Positions 1 through 7,541 of a stretch of DNA of 36,706 nucleotides are shown piece by piece. The position numbers and the translations under genes were made by a program. This DNA comes from Pirellulales bacterium. Lineage in GTDB: Bacteria; Planctomycetota; Planctomycetia; Pirellulales; Lacipirellulaceae. Under the pieces are notes generated by a model that did not search any database, was not told where the DNA came from, and was given only the letters and a program-made list of their open reading frames with translations. Every line of letters starts with the position of its first letter. The first letter of the stretch is position 1. The stretch lies in contig JAICUM010000003.1 in assembly GCA_025935855.1 (NCBI GenBank), positions 1 to 36,706 on the forward strand, read 5' to 3'.

Positions 1-179
1 CACGGCATTTAAGGAAGCCCTCCAGTCGCAAAAGACTCCCGACCCCTTCAGGCTACCATCCCGTCGAGTTTGAACATCACTTTACATCCCAATAGGTGAA
101 ATCCAAATCGCGGGTTGTTATCATAGCCGAGGACTGCGTTCCGCAGTCGATATCTTTTCACCTCGCACGCCAATCGCTT

Positions 180-914
180 ATGCCAAAGCGGCTGGAACAT
201 GCAGCTTCCTACCACCCACGCGTCGCCGTCGTCGCGACGTTGGCGATTCTCTTGGCGGCCGCGCCATCGGCTCTCGCCGCCCAGCCGCTCGAGGTCAGCT
301 CCTCCGGTCGCTGGCTCGCCCGGTTTTTGGACAAGCTCGACGTCGAACACCACTGGCTCCGCGGTCGCGAGCACGTCGCCTGGAAGACCGGCGTCATCTT
401 CAAAACTCGCAACGGCCAGCCCGTGCCTCCGCGCAAGGACGAAGGCACGTACTGTAGCGCGTTTGCCGCCGCCGTCGCCCAGAAGCTCGGCGTGAAGCTG
501 CTCTGCCCGCCGGACCATTCGCTTACCCTGCTGGCGAACGCTCAGCACGACTGGCTCGCCAGCCGCGCCGGCCGCGACGCCGGCTGGACGCCGCTCGACT
601 CACCGCTCGCCGCGCAAGAGTCCGCCAACGCCGGGCAGTTAGTGATCGCCGTGTGCAGAAACCCCGACCCTACCGAGCCCGGCCACATCGCGTTCGTCCG
701 CCCCGCGAAGAAGTCGCCCGAACGCATCGCCGCCGCCGGCCCGCAAATCATCCAAGCCGGCTACAAAAACTATCAGTCGATCGACCTGAAAACCGGCTTC
801 ATGCACCACCCCGAAGCCTGGCCCACCCCCGGCAAACCACGCAGCGTGAAGTTCTTCTCGCACGCCCTCGACCCCGACAAACTCGCCGGCGAAAAGGCGG
901 TGGCAATCAGATAG
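180..914 (+). CDS. secreted hypothetical protein
   Basis: ORF; internal ATG at 180 gives an N-terminus MPKRLEHAASYHPRVAVVATLAILLAAAPSALA resembling a signal peptide (ORF track starts at 96). No family recognised with certainty. Confidence 0.65.
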   Translation: MPKRLEHAASYHPRVAVVATLAILLAAAPSALAAQPLEVSSSGRWLARFLDKLDVEHHWLRGREHVAWKTGVIFKTRNGQPVPPRKDEGTYCSAFAAAVAQKLGVKLLCPPDHSLTLLANAQHDWLASRAGRDAGWTPLDSPLAAQESANAGQLVIAVCRNPDPTEPGHIAFVRPAKKSPERIAAAGPQIIQAGYKNYQSIDLKTGFMHHPEAWPTPGKPRSVKFFSHALDPDKLAGEKAVAIR

Positions 915-1150
915 TTCTCACGCCGAGGCGCGAAGAAAGAAAAGGGTTTTTGCCGCGAATCTCGCGAATCTTCACGAATAAGGACGGATTGAACAGGAGA
1001 AAGCGGAGCAACAGAGAGGTGGTGGATAATCCAATGTTTCTCTGTTCCCTCTATTCTCCTGTTCATTTTTTTCTTGTTCGTTGATTCGCGTCTATTCGCG
1101 TGATTAGCGGCAAAAAACTCTTCTCTTCTTTGCGTCTCTGCGTGATACCC
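913..1150. repeat. Long imperfect palindromic intergenic repeat (family A, full copy 1)
   Basis: Left half TCACGCCGAGGCGCGAAGAAAGAAAAGG..TTTTTGCCGCGAATCTCGCGAATCTTCACGAATAAGG..TTGAACAGGAGA..AACAGAG is mirrored by CTCTGTTCCCTCTATTCTCCTGTTCA..GATTCGCGTCTATTCGCGTGATTAGCGGCAAAAA..CTTTGCGTCTCTGCGTGA. Confidence 0.8.
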
Positions 1151-1157
1151 CTCTTTT

Positions 1158-2576
1158 CTACCGGCGCAGAATCGCGTTCATGTTCTTCTTATACGCTTCC
1201 ACGCCCGGCTGCCCATACGGATTGATCCCAATCAACCGCCCTTCAACCACCGTCGCCAGCATCATCATCTGGAAGAACTGCCCCAGCGTGTATTCATCCA
1301 GCCGTGGCAGGCGAATGTCCGCCGTCGGCCGATTGTCTTCGCGGTACGCCTGATTCGTCCCCTCGATGGCCGCCGCCATAATGTCCGCCAGCGACTTCCC
1401 GGCCAGTTCGTTCAGCCCGTCCTGATTTAAGTCGCTCTTGCCAACGTGCAGCAGCTCTCGGCTCGGATGTTCCACGATCAAATTCGTGATCAGCTTGTCG
1501 CGCCGCCCCTCCTGATGCTGCTGCCCGCGGCTGTGCAAGTCGCGCGTGTTGACCACCGTCAGCGGCAACGCCCCGCGCTCCTGCTTGCCCAAACTCTCGG
1601 CCAGCAACTGGTCATACCACAGGCCCGCCGCCTCCAGCCGCTTCCCCCAGGTGGAGAGCACGCGCGTCGTGTATCCACGCTCCTCCATCAGATGGCACAC
1701 GCCCACGTACTGAAGCACGATGTTCTTGTCCGGTCCGTGATTGCGAAAATGCTCGTTCATCGCCGCCGCCCCGGCCAGCAGCCGCTCGATGTCCAGCCCC
1801 ATCACCGCCGCCGGCACGAGCCCCACCGCCGACAGCACCGAGAAACGCCCCCCCACGCCATCCGGCACTTCAAAGATGTCCCGGCACCCCAGTGATTTCG
1901 AAAGCTCAAACAGCTTCCCGCTCTTGCCGGTCACAGGAATCACAAACTTCGCGACCTCCCTTTCAGCCGCGCCGCCCCCCGCCGCTTCGCGGCTTAGCGC
2001 TTCCTTCAATTCACGCAAGAGTATCCGAAACGCTGCCGCCGTCTCCAACGTCCCCCCGCTCTTGCTGATCACCACGATGCCCCACCGCTCCTCCCGGCTC
2101 TTCAGCAACTGCTCCAAGTCCACCAGCGCATCGTTATCGACATTGTTCCCCTCAAAATAAATCCGCGGCCGCCCGCCACGCATCGCCGCCGTAACCTCGT
2201 TGTAGTACTGGTGGCAGCACGCCTCGAGCAGCGCCCGCGCCCCCATGTACGAACCGCCAATCCCCAGCACGACGGCGCTTCCTACCGCAGACGCCAGCCG
2301 ATCCGCCGCCGCCTTGATCTGCCCCAGCTCGCTGTTCGCGCGATGCGTGCGATAATCCGCCAGCAGCCGATCCGGCAGCTCATGAAACCCCGCATCGAGC
2401 GGCTCCTTCTCCGCCGGAATCTCCTTCACCGCATCCGCCCAAAGCTGCGCATCCGCCAACACCTCATCCCGCGCATCATCCAGCCGCTCCCCCAGCGCCG
2501 CCAACTCCGCCGGCGAAATCCCATGCTCCGGCAAAAACACCCCTCGCGGATCGTAGGTCATTAACTCGTCAGCCAT
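1158..2576 (-). CDS. pgi: glucose-6-phosphate isomerase
   Basis: 472 aa; GIGGSYMGARAL, VISKSGGTLET, GGRFSVLSAVGL, GINPYGQPGVEAYKKN motifs of the PGI family. Confidence 0.95.
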   Translation of the reverse strand: MADELMTYDPRGVFLPEHGISPAELAALGERLDDARDEVLADAQLWADAVKEIPAEKEPLDAGFHELPDRLLADYRTHRANSELGQIKAAADRLASAVGSAVVLGIGGSYMGARALLEACCHQYYNEVTAAMRGGRPRIYFEGNNVDNDALVDLEQLLKSREERWGIVVISKSGGTLETAAAFRILLRELKEALSREAAGGGAAEREVAKFVIPVTGKSGKLFELSKSLGCRDIFEVPDGVGGRFSVLSAVGLVPAAVMGLDIERLLAGAAAMNEHFRNHGPDKNIVLQYVGVCHLMEERGYTTRVLSTWGKRLEAAGLWYDQLLAESLGKQERGALPLTVVNTRDLHSRGQQHQEGRRDKLITNLIVEHPSRELLHVGKSDLNQDGLNELAGKSLADIMAAAIEGTNQAYREDNRPTADIRLPRLDEYTLGQFFQMMMLATVVEGRLIGINPYGQPGVEAYKKNMNAILRR

Positions 2577-2606
2577 CGAACACTCTCATTGGTGGGTCAG
2601 AAACTT

Positions 2607-2858
2607 CGCACGCAAAGGCACAAAGTGGGCGAAGAATAGAAGATAAAAATTCTTTTGCCGGGAATCTCGCCAATCGACGCTAATCAACGAAGAAGAAAAA
2701 ACTGAACAGGAGAGAACAGAGGGAACAGAGAAACATTCGATTATCCGCCACTCCTCTGTTTCCTCCGTTCTCTCCTGTTCAATCCGTTCCTATTCGTGAA
2801 GTTTCGCGAGATTCGCGGCAAAAAATCTTCTTTCTTCTTCATGCCTTTCGCGTGACAC
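2607..2858. repeat. Long imperfect palindromic intergenic repeat (family A, full copy 2)
   Basis: CGCACGCAAAGGCACAAAG..TTTTGCCGGGAATCTCGCCAATCGACGC..CTGAACAGGAGAGAACAGAGGGAACAGAG mirrored by CTCTGTTTCCTCCGTTCTCTCCTGTTCAATCC..CGAGATTCGCGGCAAAAAATCTTCTTTCTTC..CTTTCGCGTGAC. Confidence 0.8.
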
Positions 2859-2983
2859 TATTGTCCGCCCTAGCCGCAGGAGGACACAAGTGCCCCTGCC
2901 GGCAACCAAGCGGCAGCAGTAAAATTATCCCTGCGTTCGACCGTCTTCCTCCAGCCTCCGGTCTCCAGCCTCCAGCCTGCCAC

Positions 2984-4204
2984 ATGGACATCCACGACCT
3001 CACCCGCCAGCTCTTCGTGAAGAACGATTCCAAAATCGTCATGTACGTCGCCGACGGCCTCGGCGGGCTCCCACAGCACCCCGGCGGGAAGACGGAGCTC
3101 GAAACCGCCAACACCCCCAACCTCGACAAGCTAGCGAAGGAGGGCGTCTGCGGCGGCAGCATCCCCGTCGCCCTCGGCATCGCCCCCGGCAGCGGCCCCG
3201 GCCACCTCGGCCTGTTCGGCTATGACCCGGTGAAGTACCTCATCGGCCGCGGCGCTCTGGAAGCCACCGGCATCGGCTTCAAACTCGAAAAAGGCGACGT
3301 CGCCATCCGCGCGAACTTCTGCACCATCGACGCCAGCGGCAACATCACCGACCGCCGCGCCGGCCGCATCCCGACCGAGGAAAGCGCCCCGCTCGCCATC
3401 AAGCTCCGCGAAGTGAAGATCCCCAACGTCCAGGTCTTCGTCGAGCCAGTCAAAGAGCACCGCTTCGTCATCGTCCTCCGCGGCACAGGCCCCAACCAAG
3501 GCAAGCTCGGCGACTTCGTCCACGACACCGACCCCCAAGTCACCGGCGTCCCGCCGCTCGAAGCCAAAGCCGGCAATCACGAAAGCGAACCGACCGCAAA
3601 GATACTCAACGAATTCATCCGCCAGGCGAAGGAACTGCTCAAGGGCCAACCCAAAGCCAACTGCGCTACCCTCCGCGGCGTGGCCTCAAAGCCGCATCTT
3701 CCCAGCTACGAAGAAGTCTACGGCCTCCGCGCCGCCGCCATCGCCGTGTACCCCATGTACAAAGGCCTCGCGCAACTGGTGGGCATGGACGTCATTGGCC
3801 AGGCCAAAACACTCGACGAGCAAATGGAGGTCCTGAAGGAGAATTGGTCAAAGTACGACTTCTTCTTCATCCACTTCAAATACACCGACTCGACCGGCGA
3901 GGACGGCGATTTCGACGCGAAGGTCCGACGCACCGAAGAATACGACGCCGCCGTCCCCAAGATCATGGCCCTGAAACCGGATGTCTTCATCGCCACTGGC
4001 GACCACTCAACGCCCAGCATGCTCAAAAGCCACAGCTGGCACCCCGTCCCCACGCTCCTCTGGTCCAAGCACTGCCGCACCGACGCCTGCGAAAAATTCG
4101 GCGAAGCCGACTGCCTCCGCGGCGGCCTCGGCCAATTCGAAGCCAAGCACCTCATGACGCTGGCCCTGGCAAACGCCGGGCGACTCGGGAAGTACGGAGC
4201 TTGA
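2984..4204 (+). CDS. apgM: 2,3-bisphosphoglycerate-independent phosphoglycerate mutase, archaeal (ApgM) type
   Basis: YVADGLGGLP, ANTPNLDKLAKEGVCG, GIAPGSGPGHLGLFGYDP, FIHFKYTDSTGEDGD, ATGDHSTP. ATG at 2984 preferred; the ORF-track N-terminal extension from 2852 lies largely in repeat DNA. Confidence 0.9.
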   Translation: MDIHDLTRQLFVKNDSKIVMYVADGLGGLPQHPGGKTELETANTPNLDKLAKEGVCGGSIPVALGIAPGSGPGHLGLFGYDPVKYLIGRGALEATGIGFKLEKGDVAIRANFCTIDASGNITDRRAGRIPTEESAPLAIKLREVKIPNVQVFVEPVKEHRFVIVLRGTGPNQGKLGDFVHDTDPQVTGVPPLEAKAGNHESEPTAKILNEFIRQAKELLKGQPKANCATLRGVASKPHLPSYEEVYGLRAAAIAVYPMYKGLAQLVGMDVIGQAKTLDEQMEVLKENWSKYDFFFIHFKYTDSTGEDGDFDAKVRRTEEYDAAVPKIMALKPDVFIATGDHSTPSMLKSHSWHPVPTLLWSKHCRTDACEKFGEADCLRGGLGQFEAKHLMTLALANAGRLGKYGA

Positions 4205-4228
4205 GTCGCAACAGGGAGAAACTTGCCA

Positions 4229-5128
4229 ATGGATGACACCGTCTCGACCGCAGTGCTGCTTCCGCCGCGCCGCGCATGGGTTGCAGCTCTTTTCGGGCTA
4301 CTTTTCAGTCCGCTCGCCTTTCTGTACTGCGGCCGACTGCGACGCGGAATCGCGTGGTATGTCGCCGGAATGCTCGTCGCCGCCATCGGCTGCTTCTTGA
4401 TGGTTTACTTTGCCAACGGTCCCAAGAGCATGCTTTTCTGTATGCTTTTGATCGCGATTCCACAGTTTGCCATGTGGTTCGACGCCATTCGTCTGGCCCA
4501 TCGCACCGAGGAATCTCCACGAAAGCCTTATCAGCAATGGTGGGTTTACCTAGCAGTTGCGGCTTCGTTTGCGTTCATCGGGCCGCTGTTCGCGGACTTG
4601 ATTCGCCATTACTGGGTGGAAGCCTTTTACCTGCCGACGGGATCCATGCGAAACACGTTAATGGCAGGAGATCGTTTCCTGGTCGATCGTCTGGTTCGGC
4701 GGCATCAAGATCCGCGGCATGGCGAGATCGTGGCGCACTATGCCGGAGATCAGACCGGGCAGATTTATGCAAGGAGAGTTATTGGCCTGCCAGGCGATAC
4801 AATCGAGATTCGTAACGAGCGAGTGTTTCGAAATGGCGAACCACTTGATGAACCCTATGCAAACTTTGATGACCCGCTGCCTCCGCTAGAGATCTTCAGC
4901 AACTTTAGCCCGCACAAAGTGCCGGCTGAAAAAGTCTTTTTGCTTGGCGATGCACGGCGTCGCTCCAAAGACAGCCGCTACGACGGCGACTACCAATTGG
5001 CTGACATCATCGGCATCGCGCGTGTCATCTTCTGGTCGCGAGAGTATGAGATCGGCGATCCGCGGCGCCAGCAACCCGAGAAATGGGGCAGCTTCCGCTG
5101 GAACCGATTTGGGCTGCGTTTGGACTGA
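4229..5128 (+). CDS. signal peptidase I-like membrane protein (S26 family)
   Basis: Several N-terminal hydrophobic segments, then PTGSMRNTLMAGDRFLVDR, RRVIGLPGD and GDARRRSKDSRY (S26A boxes). ATG at 4229, alternative TTG at 4223. Confidence 0.85.
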   Translation: MDDTVSTAVLLPPRRAWVAALFGLLFSPLAFLYCGRLRRGIAWYVAGMLVAAIGCFLMVYFANGPKSMLFCMLLIAIPQFAMWFDAIRLAHRTEESPRKPYQQWWVYLAVAASFAFIGPLFADLIRHYWVEAFYLPTGSMRNTLMAGDRFLVDRLVRRHQDPRHGEIVAHYAGDQTGQIYARRVIGLPGDTIEIRNERVFRNGEPLDEPYANFDDPLPPLEIFSNFSPHKVPAEKVFLLGDARRRSKDSRYDGDYQLADIIGIARVIFWSREYEIGDPRRQQPEKWGSFRWNRFGLRLD

Positions 5129-5190
5129 ATGTCAGGAGTTGCTCCGAGGTCGTACAGCCCTACATCTGACGCTTCTGCTACAATTCAAGA

Positions 5191-5412
5191 ATGACCAAAG
5201 CCCTCCAAGAAGCCATCGATCGCCTGCAACAAATGTCCGAAGATCGGCAAGACTCGCTTGCGCGCCTCTTGCTCCACGAGATCGAAGAAGACGAAAAATG
5301 GTCGCGCTCGACGGCCGCCAATGCAGCGAAGCTAAAGACTTTCGTCGACGAAGTCCTGGAAGCCAATCAACGCGGCGAATACGATTTCGATACCGCAATT
5401 GAGTTCAACTAG
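5191..5412 (+). CDS. small antitoxin-like protein
   Basis: 73 aa, acidic, MTKALQEAIDRLQQMSEDRQDSLARLLLHEIEEDEKW; 11 nt upstream of a TA pair. Confidence 0.55.
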   Translation: MTKALQEAIDRLQQMSEDRQDSLARLLLHEIEEDEKWSRSTAANAAKLKTFVDEVLEANQRGEYDFDTAIEFN

Positions 5413-5423
5413 TCGGGGTCTTC

Positions 5424-5603
5424 ATGCAAAAGCAACGAGTTCAACACCTACTTGACGCCTTTCCAGAAGACGTGAACGTCGATGAATTCCTGGAGAAGGT
5501 TTACCTTCTCGAAAAAATCGACGTCGGTGAGCGTCAGATCGAAGTCGGCGAAACCATTTCACATGAAGACGCCAAGAAGCGGCTCGAAAAATGGCTCGCT
5601 TGA
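5424..5603 (+). CDS. putative antitoxin of the following ParE/RelE toxin (absent from the ORF track)
   Basis: Read by eye: MQKQRVQHLLDAFPEDVNVDEFLEKVYLLEKIDVGERQIEVGETISHEDAKKRLEKWLA*, 59 aa; its 3' end overlaps the toxin start by 13 nt. Confidence 0.75.
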   Translation: MQKQRVQHLLDAFPEDVNVDEFLEKVYLLEKIDVGERQIEVGETISHEDAKKRLEKWLA

Positions 5604-5887
5604 TCTGGACGTCCAGATGCCTCGATGATCTGGAGCGGCTTCTCGAATACATTGAACGCGATGCGCCGATAGCTGCACGCCGCTTCGGTCAGCAGATTAT
5701 TGATCGCGTCGAATTGCTGCAGACCAACCCGTATCTTGGCAGCGTTGTTCCCGAAGATGATACCTCGACGTATCGCCAGATCTTGCAGGGGAACTACCGG
5801 ATCATCTATCGCGTTAGCGGGGATATCGTTTATTTGGTAACGATCCATCATGCTGCTCGGCTTTTAAACGTCGAAGACCTCAACTGA
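5591..5887 (+). CDS. RelE/ParE-family toxin
   Basis: 98 aa; LDDLERLLEYIERDAPIAARRFGQQIIDRVELLQTNPYLGSVVPE..YRQILQGNYRIIYRVSGDIVYLVTIHHAARLL is a ParE/RelE pattern. Confidence 0.85.
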   Translation: MARLIWTSRCLDDLERLLEYIERDAPIAARRFGQQIIDRVELLQTNPYLGSVVPEDDTSTYRQILQGNYRIIYRVSGDIVYLVTIHHAARLLNVEDLN

Positions 5888-5904
5888 TTGCGCTGCGGTT
5901 TTTC

Positions 5905-5942
5905 ATTCGCGCCCATTCGCGTGATTCGCGGCTAAAACTCTT
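5905..5942. repeat. Family A repeat, half-arm
   Basis: ATTCGCGCCCATTCGCGTGATTCGCGGCTAAAACTC matches the arm seen at 1083-1120 and 31871-31908. Confidence 0.7.
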
Positions 5943-5948
5943 TCGCCC

Positions 5949-6638
5949 ATGAACAACCACGCCCACGACCAGCGCCCCGACTTCATGGTCACCCTCGGCC
6001 TCCTCCCGCCATACACCATCGAGGACGTAAAAGCCGCCTACCGCGACAAAGTCAAGCTCGCCCATCCCGACCGCGGCGGCTCGGTCGAGACCTTCAACGA
6101 AATCCAAACCGCCTTCGAACGCGCCCAGGCCTATCTCGAATTCCGTGGCGACCGCCGCACGTGGATCGCCGCCAAGATGGCCCACTACGTCGAGCTGCAG
6201 GATGCCGTCAACCGCCTGGAAAAACTTGGCGCCAAGGTGACCGTCCACGCCCCCGGCTGGCTCGAGCAATCCTACGGCGATTTCGCCCAGCTCACCGAAA
6301 CGGTGCAACTGGTCCGCCTTGAAGGACCCGCCGACGGCGACGCCTTCATCCGCGAGCTGCTCGCCTCGCATCACGCGCTCAAAGAGCTGCAAGCGCTCGA
6401 AATGCCGCACTGCCGGGTGAGCGACGACGCTGTGCTCAGCCTCGCGCAATTTCACCAGCTCAAACGCCTCGACCTCTCGCACACGTCCATCACCTCGCGG
6501 GCACTCGACCTCATCGACGCCATCGAAACGCTCGTAGATTTCAACTTCGACCACACCAACGTCGGCTGGTGGGCCCGCCGCCGCGCGAACAACAAACTCA
6601 TCGACCGCCGCGAAACCGCCCCGCCGCTCTTGGCCTGA
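5949..6638 (+). CDS. J-domain protein with C-terminal leucine-rich-repeat-like region
   Basis: YTIEDVKAAYRDKVKLAHPDRGGSVETFNEIQTAFERAQAYL (HPD motif); C-terminus LKELQALEMPHCRVSDDAVLSLAQFHQLKRLDLSHTSITSRALDLI. Confidence 0.8.
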   Translation: MNNHAHDQRPDFMVTLGLLPPYTIEDVKAAYRDKVKLAHPDRGGSVETFNEIQTAFERAQAYLEFRGDRRTWIAAKMAHYVELQDAVNRLEKLGAKVTVHAPGWLEQSYGDFAQLTETVQLVRLEGPADGDAFIRELLASHHALKELQALEMPHCRVSDDAVLSLAQFHQLKRLDLSHTSITSRALDLIDAIETLVDFNFDHTNVGWWARRRANNKLIDRRETAPPLLA

Positions 6639-6643
6639 AAGCC

Positions 6644-6973
6644 TTACGGCAAATCGTCTGGCCCCAGCGGCGCCTGCGATACGTGCTGCACAGTCAAGAC
6701 CGAGATACGACCGGGGCGGATTATAAACAAGACACGATGCGTCGGTCGCCGGCCAAGTCCGAAGAGAAGCTGTCGTACTTCAAAAGGAAAACGAGCATTC
6801 TCCGGCGCAAGCGAATGGTGCAAATACGTGGTTCCTAAACCGAGTATCGCCTTCTCCACACCTTTTTCCCAACGATCTGCCTGCTCGACGGATCGGTGCT
6901 CTGCCCACCACTCATGGGCCAGATCGATGTCATCATGCGCGCGAGGGGAGACTTCAACGGGCAGTTGCTTCAT
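6644..6973 (-). CDS. RelE/ParE-family toxin
   Basis: MKQLPVEVSPRAHDDIDLAHEWWAEHRSVEQADRWEKGVEKAI..FPFEVRQLLFGLGRRPTHRVLFIIRPGRISVLTVQH. Confidence 0.8.
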   Translation of the reverse strand: MKQLPVEVSPRAHDDIDLAHEWWAEHRSVEQADRWEKGVEKAILGLGTTYLHHSLAPENARFPFEVRQLLFGLGRRPTHRVLFIIRPGRISVLTVQHVSQAPLGPDDLP

Positions 6974-7212
6974 CGCTTCGTCGCGCCGTGATTTCGTCTT
7001 AATTCTGCAAAGACCTCTTCGGCAGGACGGCCAAGACCTGCGTTAATTTGATCCATCCCCTCTTGGATGGCCGCGCAGGTTTCCTCAAATTCCCGCTGCT
7101 CGCGCCACGTGCGCAGCAGTGCTTCCGGCGGCGTCTCACGAGAGCCCGTGCTCAGCGACTGCCCCAGAAACTGGTAAAACGACTCCGCGTCGGTCATCAA
7201 CTGCGTGCTCAT
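6970..7212 (-). CDS. cognate antitoxin-like protein
   Basis: Overlaps the toxin start by 4 nt (ATGA); MSTQLMTDAESFYQFLGQSL..; ATG at 7212 or 7227. Confidence 0.65.
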   Translation of the reverse strand: MSTQLMTDAESFYQFLGQSLSTGSRETPPEALLRTWREQREFEETCAAIQEGMDQINAGLGRPAEEVFAELRRNHGATKR

Positions 7213-7350
7213 GGCAATCTCCTCCACGCCCCATTATACCAAACGGGGGTGGCCAAAAACGCCGCTGGTTATTAGCCGCGCCGCGCGGGATAATAGGCGC
7301 GACCAAGAGCAGAAGCCTCGCGCAAGCGTAGCCGTCTCGCCAAGTGTAGC

Positions 7351-7369
7351 CGTCTCGCTCCGCGAGACG
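7351..7369. repeat. TCC-triloop hairpin (family B)
   Basis: CGTCTCGC-TCC-GCGAGACG, perfect 8-bp stem, preceded by TGTAGC. Confidence 0.75.
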
Positions 7370-7371
7370 GT

Positions 7372-7395
7372 CGCCTCTCGCGCCAGCGAAAGGCG
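7372..7395. repeat. adjacent imperfect hairpin
   Basis: CGCCTCTCGC-GCCA-GCGAAAGGCG, 10-bp stem with one mismatch. Confidence 0.55.
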
Positions 7396-7541
7396 CAGAA
7401 CGAGTTTAGCCAAGGTATATGACGAGGACAAAACTAGCTGCCGTCTTATCAAATCGAAGATCGCATGCTTTCCTGAAGAATCGTGCGATCCCGAGATCCA
7501 ACTCCACCGCCGAACAACGACTTTTGTCTACCCACCCCCCC

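Noticed and set aside
913-1150. Family A repeat considered only as an intrinsic terminator
   Set aside because: Same element also occurs between divergent genes (2607-2858) and over a gene start (31751-31908), so termination cannot be its only explanation.
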